Shown here one piece after another: positions 7,867 to 16,358 of a stretch of DNA of 64,000 nt; the first letter of the stretch is position 1; every line of letters starts with the position of its first letter. A program made the translations under genes and the position numbers. The notes under the pieces were generated by a model. That model was not told where the DNA came from. It ran no database searches and saw only the letters and a program-made list of their open reading frames with translations. This DNA is from Nautiliales bacterium. Lineage in GTDB: Bacteria > Campylobacterota > Campylobacteria > Campylobacterales > JAADDX01. The stretch lies in the NCBI GenBank assembly GCA_030826765.1, contig JAUUDM010000033.1, forward strand, positions 1 through 64,000. Reading direction: 5' to 3'.

Positions 7867-8406
7867 ATGTTATTAGGATATAAAAATGATTTTCCAAAAA
7901 TAGATAAAACTGCTTGGATAGCTCCAAGTGCTGATATTGTAGGAGATGTTGAAATTGGTGAAGATAGTTCAATCTGGTTTGGATGTGTTGTTAGAGGAGA
8001 TGTTCATTTTATCAAAATAGGAAAAAGAACTTCAATTCAAGATATGAGTATGATTCATGTTACACATTTCAAAAAAGAAAAAATCATCGGTGATGGAAAT
8101 CCTACTATCATCGGAGATGATGTAACAATCGCCCATAAAGTTATGCTTCACGGATGTGAAATCAAAAATGCTTGTTTAATTGGAATGAGTGCTACTATTT
8201 TAGATGGTGCTGTAATTGGTGAAGAAAGCATCGTCGGTGCTGGAAGTTTAGTAACTAAAAATAAAAAATTTCCACCAAGAAGCCTAATTATGGGAAGTCC
8301 TGCTAAGGTTGTAAGAGAACTGAGCGATAAAGAAGTAGCTGGAATTTATGCAAATGCAAAAAATTATGTAAAATTCAAAAATGATTATATAAATACGATT
8401 CAATAA
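7867..8406 (+). CDS. gamma-carbonic anhydrase / transferase hexapeptide family protein
   Basis: The 179-residue protein is a left-handed beta-helix of hexapeptide repeats (about 15-150) with a C-terminal helix. It carries FGCVVRGDVHFIKIG, MIHVTHF and AHKVMLHGCEI, which place the metal-binding histidines of the gamma-carbonic anhydrase (YrdA/PaaY/CaiE) group. Zinc or iron binding is expected, but many members have no proven carbonic anhydrase activity. I chose the ATG at 7867, which follows AAAGGAAGTAAA and matches the family N-terminus; an upstream in-frame ATG at 7801 lies inside tyrA. It sits between tyrA and mutS2 in a probable operon. Confidence 0.9.
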   Translation: MLLGYKNDFPKIDKTAWIAPSADIVGDVEIGEDSSIWFGCVVRGDVHFIKIGKRTSIQDMSMIHVTHFKKEKIIGDGNPTIIGDDVTIAHKVMLHGCEIKNACLIGMSATILDGAVIGEESIVGAGSLVTKNKKFPPRSLIMGSPAKVVRELSDKEVAGIYANAKNYVKFKNDYINTIQ

Positions 8407-8414
8407 GGAATGCA

Positions 8415-10580
8415 ATGATAAAAAAATTAGATTTACAAGATTATATAAATTCTTTAGAATCACTTTTTGCAAGAAGTAAAAATTTTATTTTAGAAGGTGA
8501 TATAAATGTCCATTATAAATATATTCAAAAGTTACAAAAATATGACTATGTATCTCCTCCTACTATTATAAATTTAGATGAACAATTAATTAAATTAAAA
8601 AAACAAGGTGTTTTATCTCACAAAGAGATTTTTGAATTTGTTAAAATAATAAATTATTTCAAATATTTAAAGTCAAGAAAATGGAGTGATTTAGAAGAGT
8701 GGTTTCATAAAATAGAAATCCCAGATGAAATTGAAAATATAATAAAAAAATATGATAAAAAAGGAAATTTAACAGGAATTGAAGAGCTTGATAATATCAA
8801 TCAATTAATTTCTCAAAATAGAAGTAATATCCGTCAATCTTTATATAAAGTTGTAAATTATTCTAAACTAAGTAGCTATTTAGTAGATAGACAAATCCAC
8901 CTTGTAAATGATGAAGAGTGTGTAATGCTTAGAGGTGGATTTAATAGAGTTTTAAAAGGGGAAATAGTTGGAAGAAGTGCAAATGGATATTTTTATGTAT
9001 TTCCAAGTGAAATTTCAAGATTTAAAGATAGAGAAAGCGAACTTTTAAGCAAAAAAGAAGAAATAGAGTATCAATATGCAAAAGAATTTAGTGAAATTTT
9101 TACAAAATGGAATAAATTTCTAAGTTTTATAAATAAAGAGTTTGATAAGTTTGATTCATATAATGCCAGAATTAATTTAGCAAAAGGAAAAAATTTAGAA
9201 TTTATTCTACCTAAAAAAGATAAAAAAATAATTCTTAAAAATTTCTGTCACCCTGCTCTAAAAAACTGTAAAAGTATTGATTTAGAATACAATAAAAACA
9301 TTTTACTAATAACTGGAGTAAATGCTGGTGGTAAAACTATGCTTTTAAAATCAATCCTAACATCAGCTTTTATGGCAAAATATCTGCTTCCTATGAAAGC
9401 ACATCCTGATTCACATATAGGACACTTCAAAAACATAATAGCAATTATAGATGATCCACAAAGTGTAAAAAATGACATATCTACATTTGCAGGAAGAATA
9501 AAAGAGTTTGCAAAACTTTTTAATTCAAAAGATGCTTTAATTGGAGTTGATGAAATAGAACTTGGAACAGATGCAAATGAAGCAGCAAGTCTATTTAAAG
9601 TAATTATTCAAGAATTAATTAATCAAAAAATAGTTATTACAACTCACCATAAAAGATTAGCTTCACTTCTTGCAAATGATGAAAGAGTAGAACTTTTAGC
9701 AGCAATTTACGATGAAGAAAAACAAAAACCAACATATGAATTTATCCAGGGAACTATTGGAAGAAGTTATGCTTTTGAAACTGCTTTAAAATATGGAATT
9801 CCAGCAAGAATTGTTAATAAAGCTAAAAAAGAATATGGAGATGATTTAGAAAATTTAAATCTATTGATTGAAAAAACTGCTAAACTTGAACTTGAGCTTA
9901 AACTAAAAAATAGAGAAATTGATGAAAAACTTGAGAATATTAAAAAAATAGAAGAATCATTAAAATATCAAAAAGAAGAATTTAATAAAAATATTGAACA
10001 AGAAAAACTTAAACTATTAAAAGAGTATAATGAAGCAATTAAAGTTGCTAAAGAAGCCCAAAAAGCCAAAAATGAAAAAGAATTTCATCAAAAACTAAAT
10101 GAAGCAAATTCTAAAAAATCTCAAATTAAAATAAAAAAAGAAGATACTCATGAAAAAATAGAAGTTGGAGATAATGTAAAATATTTTAATTCCAAAGGAC
10201 AAGTAGTTTCAATAACTGGAAAAAATGCAATTATAGATGTAGATGGGAAAAAAATAACAGCTCCACTTAATGCACTAAAAAAATATATTAAAACTAAAAA
10301 ACTTAAAAAAGTATCTTTTAATAAACCAAAACCTTCTAAAATAGATGTAAAACTGGATTTACACGGAATGAGATATGAAGAAGCTATGGAAAAAGCGGAT
10401 AAATTTATAAATAATGCTCTTTTAGCAGGTCTAAATGAGATAGTAATTTATCACGGAATGGGAAAAGGGATTTTAGCAGCTGGAATTAAAAACCTTCTTA
10501 AAAGCCATCCTTTAGTAAAAGAATTCCACCCAGCACCACCAAATATGGGTGGATATGGAGCGACTATTGTTAAATTATAA
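8415..10580 (+). CDS. mutS2: MutS2 family ATPase with Smr domain
   Basis: MutS2 proteins suppress homologous recombination or rescue collided ribosomes, depending on lineage, and are not mismatch-repair proteins. The 721-residue protein has the helical core, the ATPase with Walker A GVNAGGKT (about 302-309), the Walker B block LIGVDEIELGTDANE and the TTHHKRL switch. A long coiled coil (about 480-600) and a KOW-like segment (VGDNVKYFNSKGQVV) follow. The C-terminal Smr endonuclease domain has LDLHGMRYEEA and IYHGMGKGIL. All expected parts are present. In Helicobacter, MutS2 limits recombination and repairs oxidative damage. Confidence 0.94.
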   Translation: MIKKLDLQDYINSLESLFARSKNFILEGDINVHYKYIQKLQKYDYVSPPTIINLDEQLIKLKKQGVLSHKEIFEFVKIINYFKYLKSRKWSDLEEWFHKIEIPDEIENIIKKYDKKGNLTGIEELDNINQLISQNRSNIRQSLYKVVNYSKLSSYLVDRQIHLVNDEECVMLRGGFNRVLKGEIVGRSANGYFYVFPSEISRFKDRESELLSKKEEIEYQYAKEFSEIFTKWNKFLSFINKEFDKFDSYNARINLAKGKNLEFILPKKDKKIILKNFCHPALKNCKSIDLEYNKNILLITGVNAGGKTMLLKSILTSAFMAKYLLPMKAHPDSHIGHFKNIIAIIDDPQSVKNDISTFAGRIKEFAKLFNSKDALIGVDEIELGTDANEAASLFKVIIQELINQKIVITTHHKRLASLLANDERVELLAAIYDEEKQKPTYEFIQGTIGRSYAFETALKYGIPARIVNKAKKEYGDDLENLNLLIEKTAKLELELKLKNREIDEKLENIKKIEESLKYQKEEFNKNIEQEKLKLLKEYNEAIKVAKEAQKAKNEKEFHQKLNEANSKKSQIKIKKEDTHEKIEVGDNVKYFNSKGQVVSITGKNAIIDVDGKKITAPLNALKKYIKTKKLKKVSFNKPKPSKIDVKLDLHGMRYEEAMEKADKFINNALLAGLNEIVIYHGMGKGILAAGIKNLLKSHPLVKEFHPAPPNMGGYGATIVKL

Positions 10581-10610
10581 AGTTTTTACTTAAAAATCAT
10601 TTTTTTATGA

Positions 10611-10616
10611 TATACT
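10611..10616 (+). promoter_or_regulatory. -10 box for the RRM protein gene
   Basis: TTTTTTATGATATACTTC gives an extended -10 (TATACT, one mismatch) just after the mutS2 stop. Transcription would start near 10623, leaving a leader of about 60 bases that includes the UUCG hairpin. Confidence 0.6.
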
Positions 10617-10631
10617 TCTATTACTAAAGAA

Positions 10632-10647
10632 AGAAACTTCGGTTTCT
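10632..10647 (+). other. UUCG-tetraloop hairpin in the 5' leader of the RRM gene
   Basis: AGAAAC-TTCG-GTTTCT forms a perfect 6-bp stem closed by C-G around UUCG, an exceptionally stable RNA tetraloop. It lies about 9 bases after the predicted start site and 35 bases before the RRM start codon. It is not followed by a clean U-run (GTGTTTTAG), so a leader element is likelier than a terminator. It could stabilise the RNA or bind the encoded RRM protein. Confidence 0.6.
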
Positions 10648-10682
10648 GTGTTTTAGAATTTATTACAAAGAGAACTTAGAAC

Positions 10683-10940
10683 ATGAACATTTATGTTGGA
10701 AATTTGGCTTATAGCCTAACAGAAGATGAATTAGCAAACGAATTTGCTAATTATGGTGAAGTAACTAGTGCAAAAATTATCGTTGACAGAGAAAACAACA
10801 ATAGAAGTAAAGGTTTTGGATTTATTGAAATGAGTGATGACTCAGCTGCTCAAAAAGCAATTGAAGAACTTAACGGTAAAGAAGTAGCGGGAAGAAACTT
10901 AAGAGTTAACGAAGCTAAACCAAGACAACCAAGATATTAA
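10683..10940 (+). CDS. RRM-domain RNA-binding protein (Rbp-like)
   Basis: The 85-residue protein is a single RNA-recognition motif. RNP2 is IYVGNL (3-8) and RNP1 is KGFGFIEM (about 39-46), with NLRVNEAKPR near the end. It resembles the small cold-induced Rbp proteins of cyanobacteria and Campylobacterota, which bind single-stranded RNA in the cytoplasm. The partner RNA is unknown. It has its own promoter, a structured leader and a strong terminator, so it is a stand-alone and probably highly expressed gene. The basic C-terminal tail is very short. Confidence 0.93.
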   Translation: MNIYVGNLAYSLTEDELANEFANYGEVTSAKIIVDRENNNRSKGFGFIEMSDDSAAQKAIEELNGKEVAGRNLRVNEAKPRQPRY

Positions 10941-10947
10941 TTTTATT

Positions 10948-10981
10948 ATACTAATATCCTTTTGGGATATTTAGTATTTTT
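10948..10981. terminator. hairpin terminator between the RRM gene and hpt
   Basis: ATACTAATATCC pairs with GGATATTTAGTAT (12 bp with one bulged base, TTTTG loop) and is followed on the plus strand by TTTTT. It ends the RRM transcript. The stem overlaps the last codon of the leftward Hpt gene, so it may also stop that transcript. Confidence 0.75.
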
Positions 10982-11340
10982 GGATTAATTACAGATAATT
11001 CTCCATTTTTCATAATTTCATCATACCATTTTCCTAATTGACTACTTGCTATAAATAACCAATCAATAAGCTCATCTGTTGCTTTATCTTTTTTACGAGC
11101 ATTTTCTAATACTTCTTCTACTAATTTTGCAAATATATTCACTCTATTTAATTTCAAAAATGCCGTAGCAGACTTCAAAGAATGAAAAATTCTAAAAAGT
11201 TCATTTACAGCATCTTCATAATCATTATTTAATCTCTCGATAACTAAATCTATCTCATCTATAATATAATCCCATTGACTCAGAAACTCTTCTACTATTT
11301 CAGGATCATTTTCTTCATTTAATTTATCTAAAATTCCCAT
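10951..11340 (-). CDS. Hpt-domain phosphotransfer protein
   Basis: The 129-residue all-helical protein has the histidine phosphotransfer signature FHSLKSATAFL (about 64-74), in which the histidine would carry the phosphoryl group. It has no receiver or kinase domain, so it would act as a relay between a hybrid kinase and a regulator; no such partner is adjacent. I chose the ATG at 11340, placed 4 bases after the hom stop. An in-frame TTG at 11355 would overlap hom but has no ribosome site. Co-transcription with hom looks positional rather than functional. Confidence 0.82.
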   Translation of the reverse strand: MGILDKLNEENDPEIVEEFLSQWDYIIDEIDLVIERLNNDYEDAVNELFRIFHSLKSATAFLKLNRVNIFAKLVEEVLENARKKDKATDELIDWLFIASSQLGKWYDEIMKNGELSVINPKILNIPKGY

Positions 11341-11344
11341 AACC

Positions 11345-12598
11345 TTATTCTTCAATTCTAATTACATTAACAGGTTTTTTAACAAAATTTAATTTTTCTA
11401 TTTCTTCTATTGAATTTTTAATATCTTTTTCAATTGCTTCATGAGTTGAAAGAAGTATTTTTACAAATTCATTTCCTTGTTTTTGAAGAAAATTACTGAT
11501 TGATATACTATTTTTTGCAAAAATTGATGCTATTTTTTCAAGTACGCCTACCTCATCACTAACAGCAATTCTTAAATAATATTTACTTTTAATTTCATCT
11601 CTATTTCTTAATTTAAAATCTCCATTTTCTAGAGGCTTTTTATATCCAAGCATAGGTGCATTACTTCCTCTTACAATCGAAATAATATCACTTATAACTG
11701 CACTTGCAGTAGCATCACCTCCAGCACCTGCTCCATAATATAGAGTTTCCCCTACTTTATCACCCACAACACTAATAGCATTCATCACACCTTCTACTTT
11801 TGATATCATTTGATTATTAGGAACTAAAGTAGGATGAACTCTAAGTTCTATAAACTCACCATCTTTTTTTGCAATACCTAAAAGTTTTATTTCATATCCA
11901 AACTCTTTTGCAAATTCCATATCAATAGTATCTATATTTTCAATACCTTCTATTAAAATATCATCTGGTTTTGCATCAATATTATAAGCAATACTTGCTA
12001 AAATAAGAAGTTTATGAGCTGCGTCAAATCCACCAACATCAAAAGTAGGATCAGCTTCAGCGTACCCAAGCTCTTGAGCTACTTTTAAAATTTCATCATA
12101 ATTGGCACCCTTTTTCATTTCAGTTAGCATATAGTTACAAGTTCCGTTGATAATTCCTTTGATTGATTCAATATGATTTGCACTAAGTCCTTCTCTAAGG
12201 GCTTTAATTATGGGAATACCACCTGCTACACTTGCTTCATATTCAAAAGGTTTATCTGTCATATTTTGAAGCTCAAACCTATGATAAGCAAGCAAAGCTT
12301 TATTTGCCGTCACTACTGATTTTCCATTTTCAATAGCACTTTTAACTATTTTATAAGCTTCTTCTACTCCACCCATAAGTTCAACTACAATATCAATTTC
12401 ATCATCAGTTGTAACATCTAAATAATTATCAGTAAGTTTAATATTTACATCTCTTTCTTTATTAAGATTTCTAACTACTCCAGTTTTAACAACTATCTCT
12501 TTTCCACTTCTTGCACGAATTATATCTTTATTATCTTCTAAAATCTTAACTACACTTTCTCCAACTGTTCCAACTCCAACAATTCCAATTTTTATCAT
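11345..12598 (-). CDS. hom: homoserine dehydrogenase
   Basis: The enzyme reduces aspartate semialdehyde to homoserine, the branch point to threonine and methionine. The 417-residue protein has an N-terminal NAD(P) site, GIVGVGTVGESVV (4-16). It has the catalytic region with GIINGTCNYML and EADPTFDVGGFDAAHK, and a C-terminal ACT domain (about 340-415; YLRIAVSDEVGVLEKIA) for feedback control, probably by threonine. It is the usual monofunctional form, not fused to aspartokinase. It shares a compact divergent promoter with the small lipoprotein gene. Confidence 0.95.
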   Translation of the reverse strand: MIKIGIVGVGTVGESVVKILEDNKDIIRARSGKEIVVKTGVVRNLNKERDVNIKLTDNYLDVTTDDEIDIVVELMGGVEEAYKIVKSAIENGKSVVTANKALLAYHRFELQNMTDKPFEYEASVAGGIPIIKALREGLSANHIESIKGIINGTCNYMLTEMKKGANYDEILKVAQELGYAEADPTFDVGGFDAAHKLLILASIAYNIDAKPDDILIEGIENIDTIDMEFAKEFGYEIKLLGIAKKDGEFIELRVHPTLVPNNQMISKVEGVMNAISVVGDKVGETLYYGAGAGGDATASAVISDIISIVRGSNAPMLGYKKPLENGDFKLRNRDEIKSKYYLRIAVSDEVGVLEKIASIFAKNSISISNFLQKQGNEFVKILLSTHEAIEKDIKNSIEEIEKLNFVKKPVNVIRIEE

Positions 12599-12622
12599 AA
12601 TTTACCTTTTTATTTTTTATGA

Positions 12623-12632
12623 TATAATTATA
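12623..12632. promoter_or_regulatory. overlapping symmetric -10 boxes, hom/lipoprotein
   Basis: The 10-base palindrome TATAATTATA provides TATAAT on both strands (plus 12623-12628, minus 12627-12632). Each is preceded by its own extension: TTATGA on the plus strand and TTTTGT on the minus strand. Predicted start sites would be about 15 bases apart, transcribing outward. Leaders on both sides are about 20 bases. Confidence 0.72.
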
Positions 12633-12655
12633 ACAAAAAAAAGGATAAGAATATA

Positions 12656-12997
12656 ATGAAAAAATATTTAATTGGATTAGGAGTTTTAGGGTTACTTTTT
12701 AGTGGATGTACACAAGAACAACAAAATAAAATAAGTAGAGGTGTTCAAAATTGGACTGGTGTAAATGGTGTTGTTGATATTTATAGTGGTGGGAAATTAA
12801 TGAAAAGATTTATCAAAATTGATAAACTAACAACAGCAACAGCAACTGATGGAACAGAATCAAGAGCCTACAGATATGGATATGGTTATATTGATTCAAA
12901 CTTTAATTATAAAGTTGATAAAGATGAGAAAAAAGTATATTTTGAAATCAGTAACTATTCTACTCAATATGTCTTTTATGAGAACCCTACTAAATAA
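12656..12997 (+). CDS. small lipoprotein of unknown function
   Basis: The 113-residue protein has a lipoprotein signal peptide ending in LFSGC, with lipidation expected at C18, so it should be anchored in the inner or outer membrane facing the periplasm. The mature part (about 95 residues) looks beta-rich, with VVDIYSGGKLMKRFIKIDKL and RYGYGYIDSNFNYKVD, and has no cysteines or charged catalytic pattern I recognise. It resembles short Campylobacterota lipoproteins of unknown role. The dapE start follows 8 bases after its stop, suggesting one transcript. Confidence 0.8.
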   Translation: MKKYLIGLGVLGLLFSGCTQEQQNKISRGVQNWTGVNGVVDIYSGGKLMKRFIKIDKLTTATATDGTESRAYRYGYGYIDSNFNYKVDKDEKKVYFEISNYSTQYVFYENPTK

Positions 12998-13005
12998 GGA
13001 TTAAA

Positions 13006-14100
13006 ATGACAATCAATGAACTTTTTATAAATCTTTTACAATTTAAATCAATAACTCCAAATGATGATGGAGCTATGAAATTTATAAAAGAGTATTTAAA
13101 TGAATATGAAGTAGTAGAAATTAATAAAAATGGTGTAAAAAATCTATTTTTATATAAAAAATTTAGTGAAGGAGAACATTTATGTTTCGCTGGGCATATT
13201 GATGTAGTTCCCGCAGGAGATGGTTGGGAAAGTGACCCTTTTACTCCTACTATAAAAGATGATACAATTTATGCAAGAGGAACACAAGATATGAAAAGTG
13301 GAGTTGCTGCTTTTCTTTATGCGCTTAAACATACAAAAAACTTTAATGGAACACTTAGCACAATTATCACAAGTGATGAAGAAGGTGATGCTAAATTTGG
13401 AACTATTGAAGTTTTAAAATATTTAAAAGAAAAAAACTTCTTACCTGATTATGCTGTAGTTGCTGAACCAACTTGTGAAAAAGAGTTTGGAGATGCTATA
13501 AAAATTGGAAGACGTGGAAGTATAAATGGAGTTTTAAAAGTTTTTGGGAAACAAGGACACGCCGCTTATCCTGAAAAATCCATAAATCCAATCCATCAAA
13601 TCGCAAAAGTTTTAGATAAAATTGCTGGAATTAATTTAGATAATGGAGATGAATATTTTGCTCCAAGTAAATTTGTAATTACAGATATAAGAGCAGGAAT
13701 GGAAGTTACAAATGTAACACCAGGGGAACTTAAAATGATGTTTAATGTTCGAAATAATACTCACACTTCAAAAGAAGATATAAAAAACTTTATTAGTAAA
13801 TATTTTAAAGATATAAAATATACATTGGACTTAAATCAGAGTGCAAAACCATTTGTTACAAAACCTGATTCTAAAATAGTTAGATTATTAGATGAATCTA
13901 TCAAAGAAGAAACAAATATAAAACCAAAACATTCAACAGCAGGTGGAACAAGTGATGCTAGATTTTTGGCAAAATTTGGTATTAAAGCCATAGAATTTGG
14001 AGTAATTAATGATTCAATTCACGCTCCAAATGAAAATACAAAACTAAAATATATTGTGCAATTATCAAATATTTTTCAAAATACAATAAACAAATTTTGA
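13006..14100 (+). CDS. dapE: succinyl-diaminopimelate desuccinylase DapE
   Basis: DapE removes succinate from N-succinyl-LL-diaminopimelate on the way to lysine and peptidoglycan. The 364-residue M20-family dizinc protein has the metal ligands in FAGHIDVVPAGDGW, ARGTQDMKSGVA (bridging Asp) and TSDEEGDAKFGT (Glu-Glu). The lid domain contains GRRGSINGVLKV, and the last metal histidine is in the C-terminal block after STAGGTSDARF. Length matches the family. It follows a lipoprotein gene with an 8-base gap. Confidence 0.94.
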   Translation: MTINELFINLLQFKSITPNDDGAMKFIKEYLNEYEVVEINKNGVKNLFLYKKFSEGEHLCFAGHIDVVPAGDGWESDPFTPTIKDDTIYARGTQDMKSGVAAFLYALKHTKNFNGTLSTIITSDEEGDAKFGTIEVLKYLKEKNFLPDYAVVAEPTCEKEFGDAIKIGRRGSINGVLKVFGKQGHAAYPEKSINPIHQIAKVLDKIAGINLDNGDEYFAPSKFVITDIRAGMEVTNVTPGELKMMFNVRNNTHTSKEDIKNFISKYFKDIKYTLDLNQSAKPFVTKPDSKIVRLLDESIKEETNIKPKHSTAGGTSDARFLAKFGIKAIEFGVINDSIHAPNENTKLKYIVQLSNIFQNTINKF

Positions 14101-14106
14101 TATAAT
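14101..14106 (+). promoter_or_regulatory. -10 box directly after dapE
   Basis: TTTTGATATAATTATG has TATAAT starting at the first base after the dapE TGA stop. The TTTTGA extension therefore lies inside the last dapE codons. It would drive the small barrel-protein gene, which starts 20 bases further on behind AAAAAAGG. Confidence 0.68.
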
Positions 14107-14125
14107 TATGCAAAAAAGGAATTAA

Positions 14126-14650
14126 ATGAAAAAATTATTAATTGCAACTGCTTTAACATCAAGTATGTTATTTGCTAGAAATTTTGCAAATTTACAAATC
14201 ACAAACTCAACAATTTTTGTAAATGCACAAGCACAAATATCACAATCTCAACCACTTTATGTAAGAGGTGGTTATTTAATAAATAAAAACAAACATTATT
14301 TTGTATATGCTGGAATAAAAAGTGAAGGAAATCTATTGGGAGATAATTCTTCTATTATGGCTTCACTTTTTATAGATGGAGTTTATACAAAAGATTATAG
14401 TGCTATGCCAATCGGTATAGGAGCATCAAGTTATTTACCATTTTTACAAGTACCAACTTTTATAAAAGCTGAAATAGAATATGCACCAGAAATTTTAAGT
14501 TTTAATAAAGCAAATAGATTTTTAAAAGCTAATGCTGAAATAGGTATGCAATTTATTAAAAATGCAGAAGCTTTCGTAGGATATAGAAATATTTCATTTA
14601 ATCATACTTATAATAATGCAATATATGCAGGAGTTGGATTTAATTTTTAA
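14126..14650 (+). CDS. small outer-membrane beta-barrel protein, YfaZ-like
   Basis: The 174-residue protein has a signal peptide (cut expected after MLFA, about residue 17). A series of amphipathic beta strands follows, such as LYVRGGYLI, HYFVYAGIKS and AEAFVGYRNISF, and the protein ends in Phe (YAGVGFNF). Both features are typical of small outer-membrane barrels. The pattern resembles the YfaZ family, of unknown function. It has its own promoter and stands alone between dapE and a convergent lipoprotein gene. The family assignment is tentative; the outer-membrane location is better supported. Confidence 0.65.
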   Translation: MKKLLIATALTSSMLFARNFANLQITNSTIFVNAQAQISQSQPLYVRGGYLINKNKHYFVYAGIKSEGNLLGDNSSIMASLFIDGVYTKDYSAMPIGIGASSYLPFLQVPTFIKAEIEYAPEILSFNKANRFLKANAEIGMQFIKNAEAFVGYRNISFNHTYNNAIYAGVGFNF

Positions 14651-14674
14651 ATCCTTCTTTATCCTCCTATAAAA

Positions 14675-14690
14675 AAAATAAATTTATTTT
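14675..14690. terminator. possible AT-only bidirectional hairpin
   Basis: AAAATAAATTTATTTT is a perfect palindrome between two converging genes and overlaps the stop of the leftward one. It contains no G-C pair, so termination strength is doubtful. Confidence 0.3.
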
Positions 14691-16327
14691 TCATTTAAAA
14701 AATTTAAATTAAGTATTTCCATTCCAAAATTATTAATTAAATATGCCTTCTCATCATCTTCTGATAATGTAATTGTAAAAATACGATCAGAAATAGCAAT
14801 TGAAGAAAGTTGCATTGAATCTATATCAAATACTTCTAAACCATTATTATTAACAAAATAAGCTTTTGTACCATCTTTTGATGGTACAACTTTATAAACA
14901 GAATCAGCAGTATCAATTAAAGAAATTCTATCTAGAATTCCTGGATCAGTCACATTTAGTTCTTCTACACCATGCTTAGTAGCTAAATAAATACTTTTAT
15001 CATCTTTTGATAATGCTATATCATAAATAGTAATATCTTTTTGATTTGAACTAAGCACCTTTAAATTTTCAGAATCACTAATATCTATTATTTCTAATTG
15101 ATTTGAACTAAGCACCTTTAAATTTTCAGAATCACTAATATCTATTATTTCTAAAGCATATCTATCTAATACATATGCTTTTGTTTCATCACTTGATACT
15201 ATAAGTTTTAAAGCATATCCATTCATCTCTACATAATCAATTATTTTTGGATTCATTAAATCACTTATATCTACTATTTCAAATAGATTATCATTAATTA
15301 AATAAGCTTTTGTATTATCAGTTTTTGATAATACAATTCCACTAACATTATCAAAATCATTAGATACACTAATATTTTTAGGATTTTTTGGATCACTAAT
15401 ATCTATTACTTTTAAACCATTATTCATACCAACTACATATGCTTTTGTACCATCTTTTGATAATACAATATTATATCCATTATTCATTTCTAATGAAGAA
15501 ATAAGTTTTGGATTCTTTGGGTCACTAACATCTACTATTTCAAATTTTTTATAAGTAACTAAATAAGCTTTTGTACCATCTTTTGATAATGTCATATTTA
15601 ATATAATATCATCAGATCCACTATTATTATAAAAACCTAATACTGGCAAAAACTTTGTAAGTGAGGTTTTATTACCATTATGAATAATATTTATAATATC
15701 TTGAGATTTATTTTTATAACAATCAATAAGTTTATCTTTATCTTTTACTGGATTAAATTGAATCATATTTTGAATATATTTTACAGAGTCATTTGTATAT
15801 GTTTTCTTTAAAAGAATAGATGTAACATTTTTCAATTTTTGTTCTAATTTTGTTTTATCAAAATGATTTTTTATTTCGTTATAAACTGCTTCATATACTA
15901 TTTCAGAGATATATGTGATTCTTAAATTATTACTAGCAGTTTTAATATCACTACCTTTTGCAATAAGTCTAATAGTACCATTATTTTCACTACAAGTTTT
16001 ATCTAATATACCATCATCATTTACATCACAATCTTTACCACCTACAACTTTATATAAATAATAATCTTCATTATTTAATTTATCTGAATGAGTATCAAAT
16101 TTCCCTATTTGATCAAGTGTTACCCCACTACTTGTTGTTTCATTCCATAAAAGACTAAATGAACCATTATTTTCTATTTTATAAATAGATACATTAGCAT
16201 CCTTTAAATTTCCTAATTGTGCAGTACCTTCTGAAGATGAATTGCTGTTTTCCTCACTACCAGCTCCACAAGCAAGAAAAAATATCATTGTCATAAAAGC
16301 TATAAATAGTTGAACTATTTTAATCAT
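14684..16327 (-). CDS. lipoprotein with LVIVD beta-propeller repeats
   Basis: The 547-residue protein starts with a lipoprotein signal (FFLAC, lipidation at about C20). Residues 21-200 have the look of a surface-protein N-domain, with a calcium-like segment DVNDDGILDKTC. From about 225 on it consists of LVIVD-type propeller blades. These repeat motifs such as LSKDGTKAYLV and EIVDVSDPKNPKLI at about 45-residue steps. An exact 57-bp tandem duplication adds an extra half-blade (plus-strand 15041-15154). LVIVD proteins are secreted or surface proteins, often of adhesive or unknown role. No neighbour suggests a specific function. Confidence 0.83.
   Translation of the reverse strand: MIKIVQLFIAFMTMIFFLACGAGSEENSNSSSEGTAQLGNLKDANVSIYKIENNGSFSLLWNETTSSGVTLDQIGKFDTHSDKLNNEDYYLYKVVGGKDCDVNDDGILDKTCSENNGTIRLIAKGSDIKTASNNLRITYISEIVYEAVYNEIKNHFDKTKLEQKLKNVTSILLKKTYTNDSVKYIQNMIQFNPVKDKDKLIDCYKNKSQDIINIIHNGNKTSLTKFLPVLGFYNNSGSDDIILNMTLSKDGTKAYLVTYKKFEIVDVSDPKNPKLISSLEMNNGYNIVLSKDGTKAYVVGMNNGLKVIDISDPKNPKNISVSNDFDNVSGIVLSKTDNTKAYLINDNLFEIVDISDLMNPKIIDYVEMNGYALKLIVSSDETKAYVLDRYALEIIDISDSENLKVLSSNQLEIIDISDSENLKVLSSNQKDITIYDIALSKDDKSIYLATKHGVEELNVTDPGILDRISLIDTADSVYKVVPSKDGTKAYFVNNNGLEVFDIDSMQLSSIAISDRIFTITLSEDDEKAYLINNFGMEILNLNFLNEK
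15041..15154 (-). repeat. exact 57-bp in-frame tandem duplication
   Basis: Two adjacent copies (15041-15097 and 15098-15154) are identical over all 57 bases. They encode 19 residues twice: LEIIDISDSENLKVLSSNQ. All other blades of the protein have diverged clearly at DNA level, so this copy is recent. Confidence 0.95.
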
Positions 16328-16358
16328 TCATTATCCTTTTTTTATTTTTAATATTACT

